A stretch of DNA of 54,137 nt. Source: JAIRQK01 sp047974135. GTDB taxonomy: Bacteria; Campylobacterota; Campylobacteria; Campylobacterales; Campylobacteraceae. Shown here piece after piece: positions 16,899-25,533 of the stretch. The notes under the pieces were generated by a model. The model worked only from the letters and a program-made list of their open reading frames with translations. It had not been told where the DNA came from and did no database searches. The position numbers and the translations under genes were made by a program. The stretch lies in the NCBI GenBank assembly GCA_047974135.1, contig JBKECC010000098.1:1-54137 (forward strand), read 5' to 3'. Each line of letters begins with the position of its first letter. Within the stretch, counting starts at the first letter, position 1.

Positions 16899-17183
16899 AT
16901 GTCAGTAAAAATTACAGATCTCTGTATTAGTTGTGGTGCATGTATTGATGAGTGTCCAGTAGAAGCTATTGTTGATGACAGTGATAACCCAACAGGTGAC
17001 AGTATATATTATGTTTTTGCAAATAAATGTGTTGAGTGTGTTGGTCATCATGATGAACCAGCATGTGCTAGTGCCTGTCCAACTGAAGGCTGTATCGTTT
17101 GGGATGAACCATTTGTAGGTCAACCAAGCAGAGATGAAATCGCTGAAGATATGAGAAAAGGCGACACTCCAGTTATCGCTTAA
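16899..17183 (+). CDS. fdxA: 2[4Fe-4S] ferredoxin
   Basis: The 94-aa electron carrier has two cysteine clusters: CISCGACIDECP (C9, C12, C15, C19), and a second set starting CVECVGHHDEPACASACP with the spaced insert of the Alvin-type/YfhL-like ferredoxins. AAGGAG precedes the ATG. It is divergent from ahpC and shares its operator region; the C. jejuni equivalent is iron-responsive. It is a separate gene from the second ferredoxin at 25.2-25.5 kb. Confidence 0.92.
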   Translation: MSVKITDLCISCGACIDECPVEAIVDDSDNPTGDSIYYVFANKCVECVGHHDEPACASACPTEGCIVWDEPFVGQPSRDEIAEDMRKGDTPVIA

Positions 17184-17190
17184 AACAAAA

Positions 17191-17221
17191 ATTGCCTAAA
17201 AGATACTATTTTTTAGGCAAT
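17191..17221. terminator. Hairpin after fdxA, probable terminator
   Basis: An 11-bp stem ATTGCCTAAAA/TTTTAGGCAAT closes a nine-base loop, just after the fdxA stop. The 3' flank is CCCCTTACTTTTATTT, so the U-tract is poor and efficiency is uncertain. Confidence 0.6.
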
Positions 17222-17256
17222 CCCCTTACTTTTATTTAATTTAAAAAAATTTCTGC

Positions 17257-17262
17257 TATAAT
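17257..17262 (+). promoter_or_regulatory. Extended -10 promoter element for ndk
   Basis: TGCTATAAT matches an extended -10 box. It lies about 52 bp before the ndk ATG, downstream of the fdxA hairpin, and probably drives ndk and the rpmF-plsX-fabH operon. Confidence 0.6.
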
Positions 17263-17314
17263 CACGGGTTCTATTTACACACAATGTGTTATTGTTAAAC
17301 TTAGGAGAAAAATT

Positions 17315-17728
17315 ATGGAGCAAACGCTATCTATCATCAAACCAGATGCTGTGAAAAAAAATGTTATTGGTAAAATCGTTGACAGATTTGAAAGCAATGG
17401 TTTAAAAATCGCTGCAATGAAAAAAGTTCAACTATCAATTGAAGATGCATCAAAGTTTTATGAAGTTCATAAAGCAAGACCATTTTTTAAAGATTTGGTT
17501 GAATTTATGACAAGTGGTCCTGTTGTTATTATGGTTTTAGAAGGAAGCAATGCTGTTTCTAAAAACAGAGAATTGATGGGTGCTACAAATCCAAAAGAGG
17601 CAGCAAAAGGTACAATTCGTGCAGATTTCGCAGAGAGTATCGATGCAAATGCAGTTCACGGAAGTGATAGTTTAGAAAATGCAGCTATTGAGATAGCTTT
17701 CTTTTTTGCTAAAAGAGAATTAGTTTAA
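17315..17728 (+). CDS. ndk: Nucleoside diphosphate kinase
   Basis: Ndk equilibrates nucleoside tri- and diphosphates through a phospho-histidine. TLSIIKPDAVKKNVIG at the start and the catalytic H115 in NAVHGSDS are diagnostic; length is 137 aa. GGAG lies upstream of the ATG. One base separates its stop from the next gene, and the order to fabH follows C. jejuni. Confidence 0.96.
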   Translation: MEQTLSIIKPDAVKKNVIGKIVDRFESNGLKIAAMKKVQLSIEDASKFYEVHKARPFFKDLVEFMTSGPVVIMVLEGSNAVSKNRELMGATNPKEAAKGTIRADFAESIDANAVHGSDSLENAAIEIAFFFAKRELV

Positions 17729-17729
17729 T

Positions 17730-18083
17730 TTGCAAATAGCTTTTAAAAAAGTTGTTAAAGAGGGACTGGATTTTTCTTTACATGTAAAAGAGACAAAATT
17801 TTTTGGAAAAGTTTATCCAAAGAGAGATTCACTAGTTTTGTGTCAAGGTGACATTAAGGGCGAAGTTTCACACATTTGTGATAGATGTGGTAAAGATATG
17901 GTTTTGGATGTAAATGAGAAAGTTGAAATACTAATTTCAGATGGCATTTACGAAGGTGATACAGATGAGTTTGATGTTGTAGAATTTTACGATGGGCTTA
18001 TCGATTTTGACGAATTATTAAATAGTGAGATTGAAGCTATAAAAAGCGATTATCACTATTGTGAAAATTGTTTGAAAAATTAA
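17730..18083 (+). CDS. DUF177/YceD family protein (23S rRNA accumulation protein type)
   Basis: A small protein of 117 aa encoded directly upstream of rpmF, the conserved position of the YceD/DUF177 family, which in other bacteria and plastids affects 23S rRNA maturation. It has CxxC pairs at CDRCGKD and CENC that may bind zinc. The start is TTG at 17730, one base after the ndk stop. A palindrome at 17777-17788 encodes LHVK near the N-terminus. Confidence 0.8.
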   Translation: MQIAFKKVVKEGLDFSLHVKETKFFGKVYPKRDSLVLCQGDIKGEVSHICDRCGKDMVLDVNEKVEILISDGIYEGDTDEFDVVEFYDGLIDFDELLNSEIEAIKSDYHYCENCLKN

Positions 18084-18096
18084 TGAAGGAGATAAA

Positions 18097-18243
18097 ATGG
18101 CAGTACCTAAAAGAAGAGTAAGTAAAACTAGAGGCGCTAAAAGAAGAACGCACTACAAAGTAAACCTTGCTATGCCAGTTAAAGATAAAGACGGTAGCTG
18201 GAAAATGCCTCACCGTGCTAACAAAACAACTAGCGAAAATTAA
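18097..18243 (+). CDS. rpmF: 50S ribosomal protein L32
   Basis: A 48-aa basic protein starting MAVPKRRVSKTRGAKRR, the hallmark of bacterial L32, and continuing through SWKMPHRAN. It lacks the cysteine zinc motif of some L32 forms. GAAGGAGAT lies six bases before the ATG. It sits between the DUF177 gene and plsX, the classic yceD-rpmF-plsX-fabH arrangement. Confidence 0.96.
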   Translation: MAVPKRRVSKTRGAKRRTHYKVNLAMPVKDKDGSWKMPHRANKTTSEN

Positions 18244-18249
18244 TAATTA

Positions 18250-19245
18250 ATGCTAAAAATAGCGATAGATATAATGGGTGGCGACAATGGTATCGCTCCT
18301 ATTGTTGATGGTACGATTCAAGCATTAAGCGAACAAACTTTCCACGCTTACTTGGTTGGTGAGAGTGAGAAGATAAAACCGCTTATTCCAGAACACTTGC
18401 TAAAAAGAGTTACATTTATTGAAGCAAATGATGTTTTTGATATGGAAGAGTCTGCAACTGATGTTTTAAAAAGAAAAGAATCAACTATATACAAAGCAGT
18501 TGATTTGGTTCGTGATGGACTTGCAGACGGAGTTGTTTCAGCTGGTCACAGTGGAGCAACTATGAGTTTAGCAACACTAAGAATCGGAAGATTGAAAGGT
18601 GTAAATCGTCCAGCAATCGCTACTTTGATGCCAACAACCCACAATGGAAATTACACTCTTGTTTTAGATGTTGGAGCAAATGTTGATTGTAAGCCAGAAC
18701 ACTTATTTCAATTTGCTATTATGGGTGAAGCTTATGCAAAAAATGTGATGGGCGTAAAAAAACCAAAAGTTGGACTTCTGTCAAATGGTGAAGAGGCTGG
18801 CAAAGGAAATGAGCTTACAAAAGAAGCTTATGTAATGATGGCAAAACTTGACTCATTTGTTGGAAACGTTGAAGGTAACAATATCTTTGATGGCTCTGTA
18901 AATGTTGTTGTTTGTGATGGTTTTGTTGGAAATATACTTCTTAAAACAAGTGAAGGTGTTGCTGAATCAATCACTCATATAATAAGACAAAATATCAAAA
19001 AATCTCCTATTGCTATTGCAGGAGCAGCTTTGATGAAAAAAGTCTTTAAAATATTAAAAAAACAAGTTGACTATGCAGAGTATGGCGGAGCTCCTCTTAT
19101 TGGCGTAAAGGGTTGCGCTATTATAAGTCATGGTAAAAGCAACTCAAAAGCTATAAAAAATGCAATCTTTCAAGCTATAAATTTTGCAAATTCAAATGTA
19201 AATCAAACTATCGAAGAGGAAATCAACCATTTTGCAAAACAGTAA
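18250..19245 (+). CDS. plsX: Phosphate acyltransferase PlsX
   Basis: PlsX converts acyl-ACP to acyl-phosphate, feeding PlsY (encoded at 27.9 kb) in phospholipid synthesis. IAIDIMGGDNGIAPIV at the N-terminus and SAGHSGATM are typical; length is 331 aa. It starts six bases after rpmF and overlaps fabH by 14 bp. Confidence 0.96.
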   Translation: MLKIAIDIMGGDNGIAPIVDGTIQALSEQTFHAYLVGESEKIKPLIPEHLLKRVTFIEANDVFDMEESATDVLKRKESTIYKAVDLVRDGLADGVVSAGHSGATMSLATLRIGRLKGVNRPAIATLMPTTHNGNYTLVLDVGANVDCKPEHLFQFAIMGEAYAKNVMGVKKPKVGLLSNGEEAGKGNELTKEAYVMMAKLDSFVGNVEGNNIFDGSVNVVVCDGFVGNILLKTSEGVAESITHIIRQNIKKSPIAIAGAALMKKVFKILKKQVDYAEYGGAPLIGVKGCAIISHGKSNSKAIKNAIFQAINFANSNVNQTIEEEINHFAKQ

Positions 19246-20227
19246 AATCTACGCAAGCTTAAAATCTATAGGAGCTTATGCACCAAAAAGAGTTTTAAGC
19301 AACAAAGATTTGGAAAAAATGGTTGACACAACTGACGATTGGATAACTAAACGAACGGGTATAAAAGAGCGAAGAATTGCTGATATAAATGAACAAACAA
19401 GTGATTTGGGCGTAAAAGCTTCCTTACTTGCTATAAAAAGAGCAGGACTAGCGGCAAAAGATATAGATGCTGTTATTTGTGCTACTTTAACGCCAGATTA
19501 TCTTTGTATGCCAGCAACTGCTTGTATCATAGCTTCAAAACTAGGCATTAAAAATGTTTTAGCTTTTGATGTAAGTGCTGCTTGTAGTGGTTTTGTTTAT
19601 ATTATGTATCTTGCGAAATCTTTAGTTGAAAGCGGACTACATAAAAATATATTAATTGTTGGTGCAGAAAAATTAAGTGGTGTTGTGGATTATACGGATA
19701 GAGGAACTTGCATACTTTTTGGAGACGGGGGAGGTGCTGCGATAGTTGGCACAACTACAAAAAAAGAAGAATCGATAGTAGACATACAGATAAGTGCAGA
19801 TGGCGACTATGCAGAACTTTTGATGACACCACGCGCTCGTGTTACTCATCCAGATGACGATAGAACAAAAGAGTATCTTCAAATGGCTGGAAATGAAGTT
19901 TTCAAAATAGCAGTTAAAACTTTAACAAACGATGTTGTAGAAATTTTAGAAAAAAACAAAATTTCTGCAAATAGCGTAGATCACTTCATCCCACATCAAG
20001 CAAACTTTAGAATCATCGAAGCGGTTCGTGAAAAACTAAACTTCCCAGTTGAAAAAACAGTTCTTACAGTTGCAAAATATGGAAATACATCAGCAGCTTC
20101 TATACCGATGGCTATGAATGAAGCTTATGAAGATGGTAAAATAAAAAATGGTGATTTGATACTTTTTGATACTTTTGGTGGTGGGTTTACATGGGGAAGC
20201 GCACTAGCATACTTCGGCGGCAAATAG
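19232..20227 (+). CDS. fabH: 3-oxoacyl-ACP synthase III
   Basis: FabH starts fatty acid synthesis by condensing acetyl-CoA with malonyl-ACP. The catalytic triad is C118 (DVSAACSGF), H255 (IPHQANFRI) and N285 (YGNTSAAS); length is 331 aa. It starts with TTG inside plsX, with AGAGGA upstream at somewhat long spacing. It ends the operon; a structured non-coding region follows. Confidence 0.95.
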   Translation: MQNSKIYASLKSIGAYAPKRVLSNKDLEKMVDTTDDWITKRTGIKERRIADINEQTSDLGVKASLLAIKRAGLAAKDIDAVICATLTPDYLCMPATACIIASKLGIKNVLAFDVSAACSGFVYIMYLAKSLVESGLHKNILIVGAEKLSGVVDYTDRGTCILFGDGGGAAIVGTTTKKEESIVDIQISADGDYAELLMTPRARVTHPDDDRTKEYLQMAGNEVFKIAVKTLTNDVVEILEKNKISANSVDHFIPHQANFRIIEAVREKLNFPVEKTVLTVAKYGNTSAASIPMAMNEAYEDGKIKNGDLILFDTFGGGFTWGSALAYFGGK

Positions 20228-20253
20228 TTCAAATTGTTGCTTTTTTGCGATAA

Positions 20254-20326
20254 TTTTGTTGTTTTCATAAATTATTTAGTCACATACTTAAAGTATGCTC
20301 CTTGCATAATTTATAAAAACGCCGCA
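20254..20326. repeat. Structured intergenic element with nested hairpins
   Basis: Outer arms GTTTT-c-ATAAATTAT and ATAATTTAT-a-AAAAC pair across about 30 bases, with one mismatch. Inside lies ATACTTAAAGTAT, a 6-1-6 palindrome. It resembles a REP-like dispersed element or a terminator, but only one copy lies in this window. Confidence 0.45.
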
Positions 20327-20364
20327 TTTTCACAAAAAATCAACTAATTTTAACACCCAAACCA

Positions 20365-20602
20365 CTTACATGTAAAAAATAATCATATATTAAAATATAT
20401 CACTTGTATGATTTACTCGTTAGCCTCATTATTGTGTAAAATCAATCAATTTTTTTAACACAAAACTTACATGTAAATATAAGTTTTGTTAAATTGTTTC
20501 ATATATAAAATCCAAAACATAAAATCATTGCCAATTTTTACACGTAAGAGTTTTAAGCTATATTTATTTACATGTAAAGCAAAGTATATGTTTACATGTA
20601 AA
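20365..20602. repeat. Cluster of four TTACATGTAA palindromes
   Basis: Cores (ACATGT) start at 20368, 20469, 20570 and 20594. The first three are spaced exactly 101 bp apart. The second sits in a hairpin of ACAAAACTTA (20460-20469) with TAAGTTTTGT (20480-20489). This is the densest cluster in the window. Confidence 0.75.
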
Positions 20603-20603
20603 C

Positions 20604-21431
20604 TTACAATATGTTATGCAAAGTAGTTGCATTTTTCATCCACTTTTCAAGTTTATCCCACTCTTCATTTTCAACAAGTTCTCTACATTTTGCAAGTTCA
20701 ATTTCAAAATTTTTAACCGATTCTATAAAATTTTCTCTATTTTGCTTAAAGATATTTGCCCACATGATTGGAGAGCTTTTTGCAACCCTACTCATATCAC
20801 GAAATCCACCACCAGCTAGAAGCAAGATACTTTTTGGGTCTTGCTGTTTCATAACACTATTTGCCAAAGCGTAACTTAGAGCGTGGGGCATGTGTGAGAT
20901 GTAAGATGCGTGTGCATCGTGATCTTTTGGATTCATAAAAACTATCTTCATGCCAATATGTGAAAATATTTGAATAGATCTTGTCAGGTGAACATCATCA
21001 ATTTCTTTAGTTTTGCAAATAACTACAACACCACCATTAAACAACGTACTAAAGGCAGCACTCGGTCCAAATTTCTCAGTTCCTGTCATTGGGTGAGCTG
21101 GAACAAAGTTTGATTTTAACTCTTTAGGAGTTTCTTGTACTATTTTCTCTTTTGTGCTACCAAGGTCGATAATCGTTGTTGTTTTTGGGATATCGGTTAA
21201 TTTTTTCATGATGGCTATGATGGCCTCAACCGGAGTTGCTAAGAAAATTACATCACATTTCTTTATATCTTCAAAATTTACAATTTCATTAACAATTTTA
21301 AGCTTTAGCGCCTCTTCGCAGTGAGAGATATTATTGTCATAACCGACGATTTTACTTATGAGTTTTGTATTTTGAAGTGCAAGTCCCATAGAGCCGCCAA
21401 TCAAACCAAGCCCAATTATTCCTATTACCAT
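20604..21431 (-). CDS. tyrA: Prephenate dehydrogenase
   Basis: TyrA oxidatively decarboxylates prephenate to 4-hydroxyphenylpyruvate for tyrosine, competing with PheA for substrate. The NAD-binding motif GLGLIGGSMGLAL is at the N-terminus, followed by HPMTGTE and SHMPHALSYALA, typical of the family; length is 275 aa. AGGAAATG precedes the ATG. It diverges from bamA, as in C. jejuni. Confidence 0.93.
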   Translation of the reverse strand: MVIGIIGLGLIGGSMGLALQNTKLISKIVGYDNNISHCEEALKLKIVNEIVNFEDIKKCDVIFLATPVEAIIAIMKKLTDIPKTTTIIDLGSTKEKIVQETPKELKSNFVPAHPMTGTEKFGPSAAFSTLFNGGVVVICKTKEIDDVHLTRSIQIFSHIGMKIVFMNPKDHDAHASYISHMPHALSYALANSVMKQQDPKSILLLAGGGFRDMSRVAKSSPIMWANIFKQNRENFIESVKNFEIELAKCRELVENEEWDKLEKWMKNATTLHNIL

Positions 21432-21528
21432 TCATTTCCTTTTATATAAAAAACTTTACTATAATTTTAATTTTCAAAATGGTATTATATCAGCTTTATA
21501 TACAAAAAATTTGCATAGGTTAAAATTA

Positions 21529-23742
21529 ATGAAAAAACTCATAACTCTCTCTTTTATACTCTCTTCGGCGCTTTTGGCAGAGCCAATCAAAACGGTTACA
21601 TTTAGTGGACTTCTTTACCTATCAAGTGAAACAGCTCAAGAGATGACAAATCTAAAACCAGGACGTGAGTTAAATATTGAGACTATAGATAATGCTATAA
21701 AAATTCTTTTTGCACAACAATATTTTGAAGATATTTGGGTTGAAGAGAGTGGCGGACATCTAATAGTAAATGTAAAAGAGAAATCAACCATATCTAAAGT
21801 AGAATTTAGTGGGGTAGGAGATAGCGATAAAACTGCTATTGAGGGTTTTTTAAACCTAAAAAAAGGTGAAATGTATGATTTAAATAAACTAAATCGTGCA
21901 AAAGAACAAATTAAAATGTATTTTGAAGCAAAAGGCTTTTTTGATACAGTGGTAGAAGCTGAAACTACACCAATTAACGAGAGAAGTATAGAGGTTAAGT
22001 TCCTAGTTAACCGCGGTGAAAACATAGTAATTAGAAATATAGAACTTCATGGTGCAAAAGCTATAAAATATAAAGATATAGAGCCAAGTGTATCAAATAA
22101 AGAGCGAGAATTTATGGGTTGGCTTTGGGGCAGAAATGATGGAAAGGTTAATCTATTTGAACTAAGCACAGACTCAGCTAGAATAAGAGATGTTTACTAT
22201 AAATATGGCTACTTGGATGCAGTGGTAAGCACACCATTTTTAAGAGCATATTTTGACACTTATGATGCAAAACTTGATTATCAAGTAACAGAAGGTAGTA
22301 GATATAGAGTTAGTGATATTGTTGTAGAAATTCCTGATGGATATTTGGATGTAGATAAGATCAAAAAACAGATGGTTCTTCAAAAAGGTGATGTTTTTGA
22401 TGTTACAAAATTAAGGCGAGATTCAAAACTTATAGAAGATACTTTGGCAAACCAAGGATACGCATATGTAAGCGTATATCCTGATGTGAAAAAAGATGCT
22501 GATGAGCATACTACTGACTTAATTTACATTGTAAATCCAGGCGATAAAGTATATATTAGAGATGTAAGAATATTGGGAAATAGTGTTACCCTTGATAGAA
22601 TCATAAGAAGAGATATATATTTAACTCCAGGAGATTTGTATAGCAGAAGTGAAGTAACTGAATCAACCAATGCACTTAGGAGAACAAGTTATTTAGAAGA
22701 TGTAAAGATTGCCGAAGAGAGACTAAGAAAAGAAGAGATGGAATTGATAGTTTCTATTAAAGAAGCTCCAACAGGTGCTATTGGAGGTGGTAAAGGTTAT
22801 CTCTCATCTGATGGATTTTTGATAAACGGATATCTATCTGAAAATAACATTTTTGGAAGCGGAGTTAGAGCTTCGCTTGATGTTGAACGCTCAGACAAAG
22901 AACTTTCAGGCGCAATTTCACTTAATAATCCAAGAATTTTTGACTCAAAATATAGCCTTGGTGGAAGTATATACAGAAAAGATTACGAATACCAAGATTA
23001 TGATGAGTTGACAACCGGTGGATATATATCCGTTGGAAGAACTCTTGGAAGATATACTACGGTTGCACTAAGATATGTTTTTGAAAATTCTGAACTTAGT
23101 GATTTACCAAGTTCAAGTTATTTTGATTATTCTGGTCTTATGTTAAAATCAACAAAAAGCTCTTTGGTTCCAAGTATTACTTTTAACAACACAGACGATT
23201 ACTACACTCCAAGAAGAGGTTTTATAGCAAGCACATCACTTGAATATGCAGGAGTTGGAGGAGATCAAGAGTTTATAAAGAGTATTACAAGATTTTCTAC
23301 ATTTTATGGAATGCAAGATGCTATAAATTATGATTTGATTTTTAGATACAAAGCACAATTTTCTTATGTAAGTGATGAGGGATACTTGCCAATAAATGAG
23401 AGACTATATCTTGGTGGTATATCGACACTAAGAGGTTTAGAAAGTAGTTCAATTGCACCAAAAAATGCAAATGGAATCTTACTTGGTGGAACAATGTCTT
23501 TTGCTAACTCACTAGAAGTTAGTATTCCTTTGGTTGAGAGATTAAAAATGAGAGGTTCTATGTTTCTTGATTATGGTATGATTGGAGATGATGATTTTTC
23601 TGAAAAAAGAGCAAGTGCTGGTGTTGCAGTTGAGTGGACATCACCTCTTGGACCTATACAGTTTATCTTCGCAAGACCAATACAAAAAGAGTCGGGTGAT
23701 AGAACAAGTAGCTTTGAATTTACAATGGGAAGAAGTTTTTAA
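21529..23742 (+). CDS. bamA: Outer membrane protein assembly factor BamA
   Basis: BamA folds and inserts beta-barrel proteins. The ATG at 21529 gives a signal peptide (MKKLITLSFILSSALLA, cut before EP). Repeated POTRA domains cover about residues 20-415, and a C-terminal barrel carries the LRGL motif and ends in phenylalanine (MGRSF), as outer-membrane barrels do. The upstream TTG 21511 would only extend the signal peptide. Its TAA overlaps the stop of the convergent ppx gene within TTAA. Confidence 0.95.
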   Translation: MKKLITLSFILSSALLAEPIKTVTFSGLLYLSSETAQEMTNLKPGRELNIETIDNAIKILFAQQYFEDIWVEESGGHLIVNVKEKSTISKVEFSGVGDSDKTAIEGFLNLKKGEMYDLNKLNRAKEQIKMYFEAKGFFDTVVEAETTPINERSIEVKFLVNRGENIVIRNIELHGAKAIKYKDIEPSVSNKEREFMGWLWGRNDGKVNLFELSTDSARIRDVYYKYGYLDAVVSTPFLRAYFDTYDAKLDYQVTEGSRYRVSDIVVEIPDGYLDVDKIKKQMVLQKGDVFDVTKLRRDSKLIEDTLANQGYAYVSVYPDVKKDADEHTTDLIYIVNPGDKVYIRDVRILGNSVTLDRIIRRDIYLTPGDLYSRSEVTESTNALRRTSYLEDVKIAEERLRKEEMELIVSIKEAPTGAIGGGKGYLSSDGFLINGYLSENNIFGSGVRASLDVERSDKELSGAISLNNPRIFDSKYSLGGSIYRKDYEYQDYDELTTGGYISVGRTLGRYTTVALRYVFENSELSDLPSSSYFDYSGLMLKSTKSSLVPSITFNNTDDYYTPRRGFIASTSLEYAGVGGDQEFIKSITRFSTFYGMQDAINYDLIFRYKAQFSYVSDEGYLPINERLYLGGISTLRGLESSSIAPKNANGILLGGTMSFANSLEVSIPLVERLKMRGSMFLDYGMIGDDDFSEKRASAGVAVEWTSPLGPIQFIFARPIQKESGDRTSSFEFTMGRSF

Positions 23743-25208
23743 CTCTTCTCTATAATAATCGCAAATGAAGAAGGTTTAGGTAGTTTTTTAATAAGATCTT
23801 TTGCCAAATATAACGAAGATTTTGATGTTATAAATAAAGAGTGATTTTCGTATTTAAAACTTATCTTATCTAAACTACAATCAACAACAAGAGTTTTTGC
23901 TAGAGAAAATATAAATATAAGCCAGTTTATAATATCTACTTTTGGCAGAAGCATTTTAAACTCTTCAATATCGGCTTCTTCTATCTTTTTTGATTCAAAT
24001 TTCACTATAGAAGATATCAGCATTTTCTCTTTATGGGTAAAACTATAATTTAAACTATTCAGTATGATATAAGCGCTATGTCTATTTTCTTGGTAAAAAT
24101 TTATATTTCTGCCAGTACTATGAAGTTTTGAAGCTAGGGAGAGCTCATATCTAAAAGAGTTTTCAAGTTGATGGATCGGTGCAAGAGTTTCAAATAGTTC
24201 ATCTGCACATTTTGCTATAAAATTTCCCTCTTTTTTGTTTACATTAAATCTGCATAGTAAGCTATCAACACTCAAAGAGAAATTTGCTGGAAATCTATGA
24301 TGAGAGTTTCTCAATAAATCGCAAAGATAAACACCTTCTCTGACTCCAACACCACTTGTTATCACTTTTTTGGCACCAAGTTTTTCTAAAAGTGCTTGAA
24401 AGATTGCCACACCTTCTCTTATCGTGTCAAATCTATCTTTTTTGATACCTATATCTTTTAGGGATAAGATATTGGATGCTGCTATTTTATTTATAAGTGA
24501 AGACGTATCTTTTAAATCATATTCAAAATTATGAATAGTTGATATTGGATAGTTTGACTTTTCCATTATCAGCTTCCCAAGAGCTCTTAGTGTTCCACCA
24601 ATTGCTACTACATGTAAAGAGTTAAAATCCCCATCTACATCTTTTAATTTTTCAGCTATATAATCATTGATTTTATCTATAGAAGCTTTTTTATCAAAAA
24701 ATAGCTCTTTTAACCTTACGGTTCCAAGATTTATAGAGACAGTTTTGGTTATAACTCCATTTTTTATTTTTGCAAACTCAGTTGAACCACCACCAATATC
24801 AACTGTTGTAAGCTCATCAACTTTGTATACCATGTTATTAACTGCGACACCACCAAGATAAGCCTCTTTATTGCCATCAATAACTTTTATCTTAAAGCCA
24901 AAATCTTTGTAAACTTTGTTAATAAAATCATTTGCATTTGCTGCATCACGGAGTGCGGAGGTTGCAACACATAGAACTTTGTTGCAATTTAGGTTTTTTG
25001 CAATTATAGAAAATTCATTAAGTGCGCTAAAAGCTCTATTTATAGCATTTGGTTGAAGAATACCATCTTTTTCATATGCACCTTCACCAATTCTAACTCT
25101 ACTTTTTATCTCTTTTATAAGATGAAAAGAAAACCTTCCATCCTTTTCATAAACAGCCATTCTTGCTGAGTTTGAACCAATATCAATAATAGCTGTTCTT
25201 TTTGCCAT
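23739..25208 (-). CDS. ppx: Ppx/GppA family phosphatase (exopolyphosphatase/guanosine pentaphosphatase)
   Basis: The actin-like ATPase fold shows as AIIDIGSNSARM at the start and TVDIGGGSTEF in the middle. A C-terminal HD-like helical region (from about 310) completes the long form (489 aa). Such enzymes shorten polyphosphate and/or hydrolyse pppGpp. ATG 25208 overlaps the TGA of the upstream ferredoxin (TGATG). A palindrome-like copy (CTACATGTAAAG on the + strand, 24608-24619) encodes LHVV. Confidence 0.9.
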   Translation of the reverse strand: MAKRTAIIDIGSNSARMAVYEKDGRFSFHLIKEIKSRVRIGEGAYEKDGILQPNAINRAFSALNEFSIIAKNLNCNKVLCVATSALRDAANANDFINKVYKDFGFKIKVIDGNKEAYLGGVAVNNMVYKVDELTTVDIGGGSTEFAKIKNGVITKTVSINLGTVRLKELFFDKKASIDKINDYIAEKLKDVDGDFNSLHVVAIGGTLRALGKLIMEKSNYPISTIHNFEYDLKDTSSLINKIAASNILSLKDIGIKKDRFDTIREGVAIFQALLEKLGAKKVITSGVGVREGVYLCDLLRNSHHRFPANFSLSVDSLLCRFNVNKKEGNFIAKCADELFETLAPIHQLENSFRYELSLASKLHSTGRNINFYQENRHSAYIILNSLNYSFTHKEKMLISSIVKFESKKIEEADIEEFKMLLPKVDIINWLIFIFSLAKTLVVDCSLDKISFKYENHSLFITSKSSLYLAKDLIKKLPKPSSFAIIIEKS

Positions 25209-25459
25209 CAATCTTCTTCTTGAAGTTGCTCAAACTTAAACTTAAGTTCTTCTGTTGTTTCGATATTGTCAGGATCTGGAATAATACAGTCAACCGGACA
25301 AACCGCAATACATGAAGGTTCATCATAATAACCAATACACTCAGTACAGGTGTCAGGATCAATTATATAGATTGGATCTGACTCTTCAATAGCACCATTT
25401 GGACACTCATCTCTACATGAGTCGCATGCAATGCACTCATCTGTTATCATCAAAGACAT
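25208..25459 (-). CDS. 2[4Fe-4S] ferredoxin, YfhL type
   Basis: The 83-aa protein has CIACDSCRDECPNGAI and CTECIGYYDEPSCIAVCPVDCI, each supplying cysteines for a 4Fe-4S cluster, with an acidic C-terminal tail. GAGGTA precedes the ATG. It is co-transcribed with ppx through a TGATG overlap. C. jejuni has a ferredoxin at the same place beside a phosphatase and cosR. The electron partner is unknown. Confidence 0.9.
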   Translation of the reverse strand: MSLMITDECIACDSCRDECPNGAIEESDPIYIIDPDTCTECIGYYDEPSCIAVCPVDCIIPDPDNIETTEELKFKFEQLQEED

Positions 25460-25533
25460 ATAAATACCTCTAAATTCAAAATTAAAACTGCTTTATACAC
25501 TAAAAAAACTTTAAATAAATTGAAAAATAAAGC

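Larger units (their letters stand above)
20228..20603. other. 376-bp non-coding region with hairpin element and four palindromes
   Basis: This is the only gap over 300 bp. I see no gene in it. Its left part (20250-20330) folds: CATAAATTAT and ATAATTTATA arms flank an inner ATACTT-A-AAGTAT hairpin. Its right part holds four ACATGT-core palindromes (cores at 20368, 20469, 20570, 20594) and a 10-bp inverted repeat around the second. It separates the convergent fabH and tyrA genes. Confidence 0.75.

Noticed and set aside
20228..20603. A small gene or RNA gene in the fabH-tyrA gap
   Set aside because: No open frame with a ribosome site and no tRNA-like fold; only hairpins and palindromes are visible.
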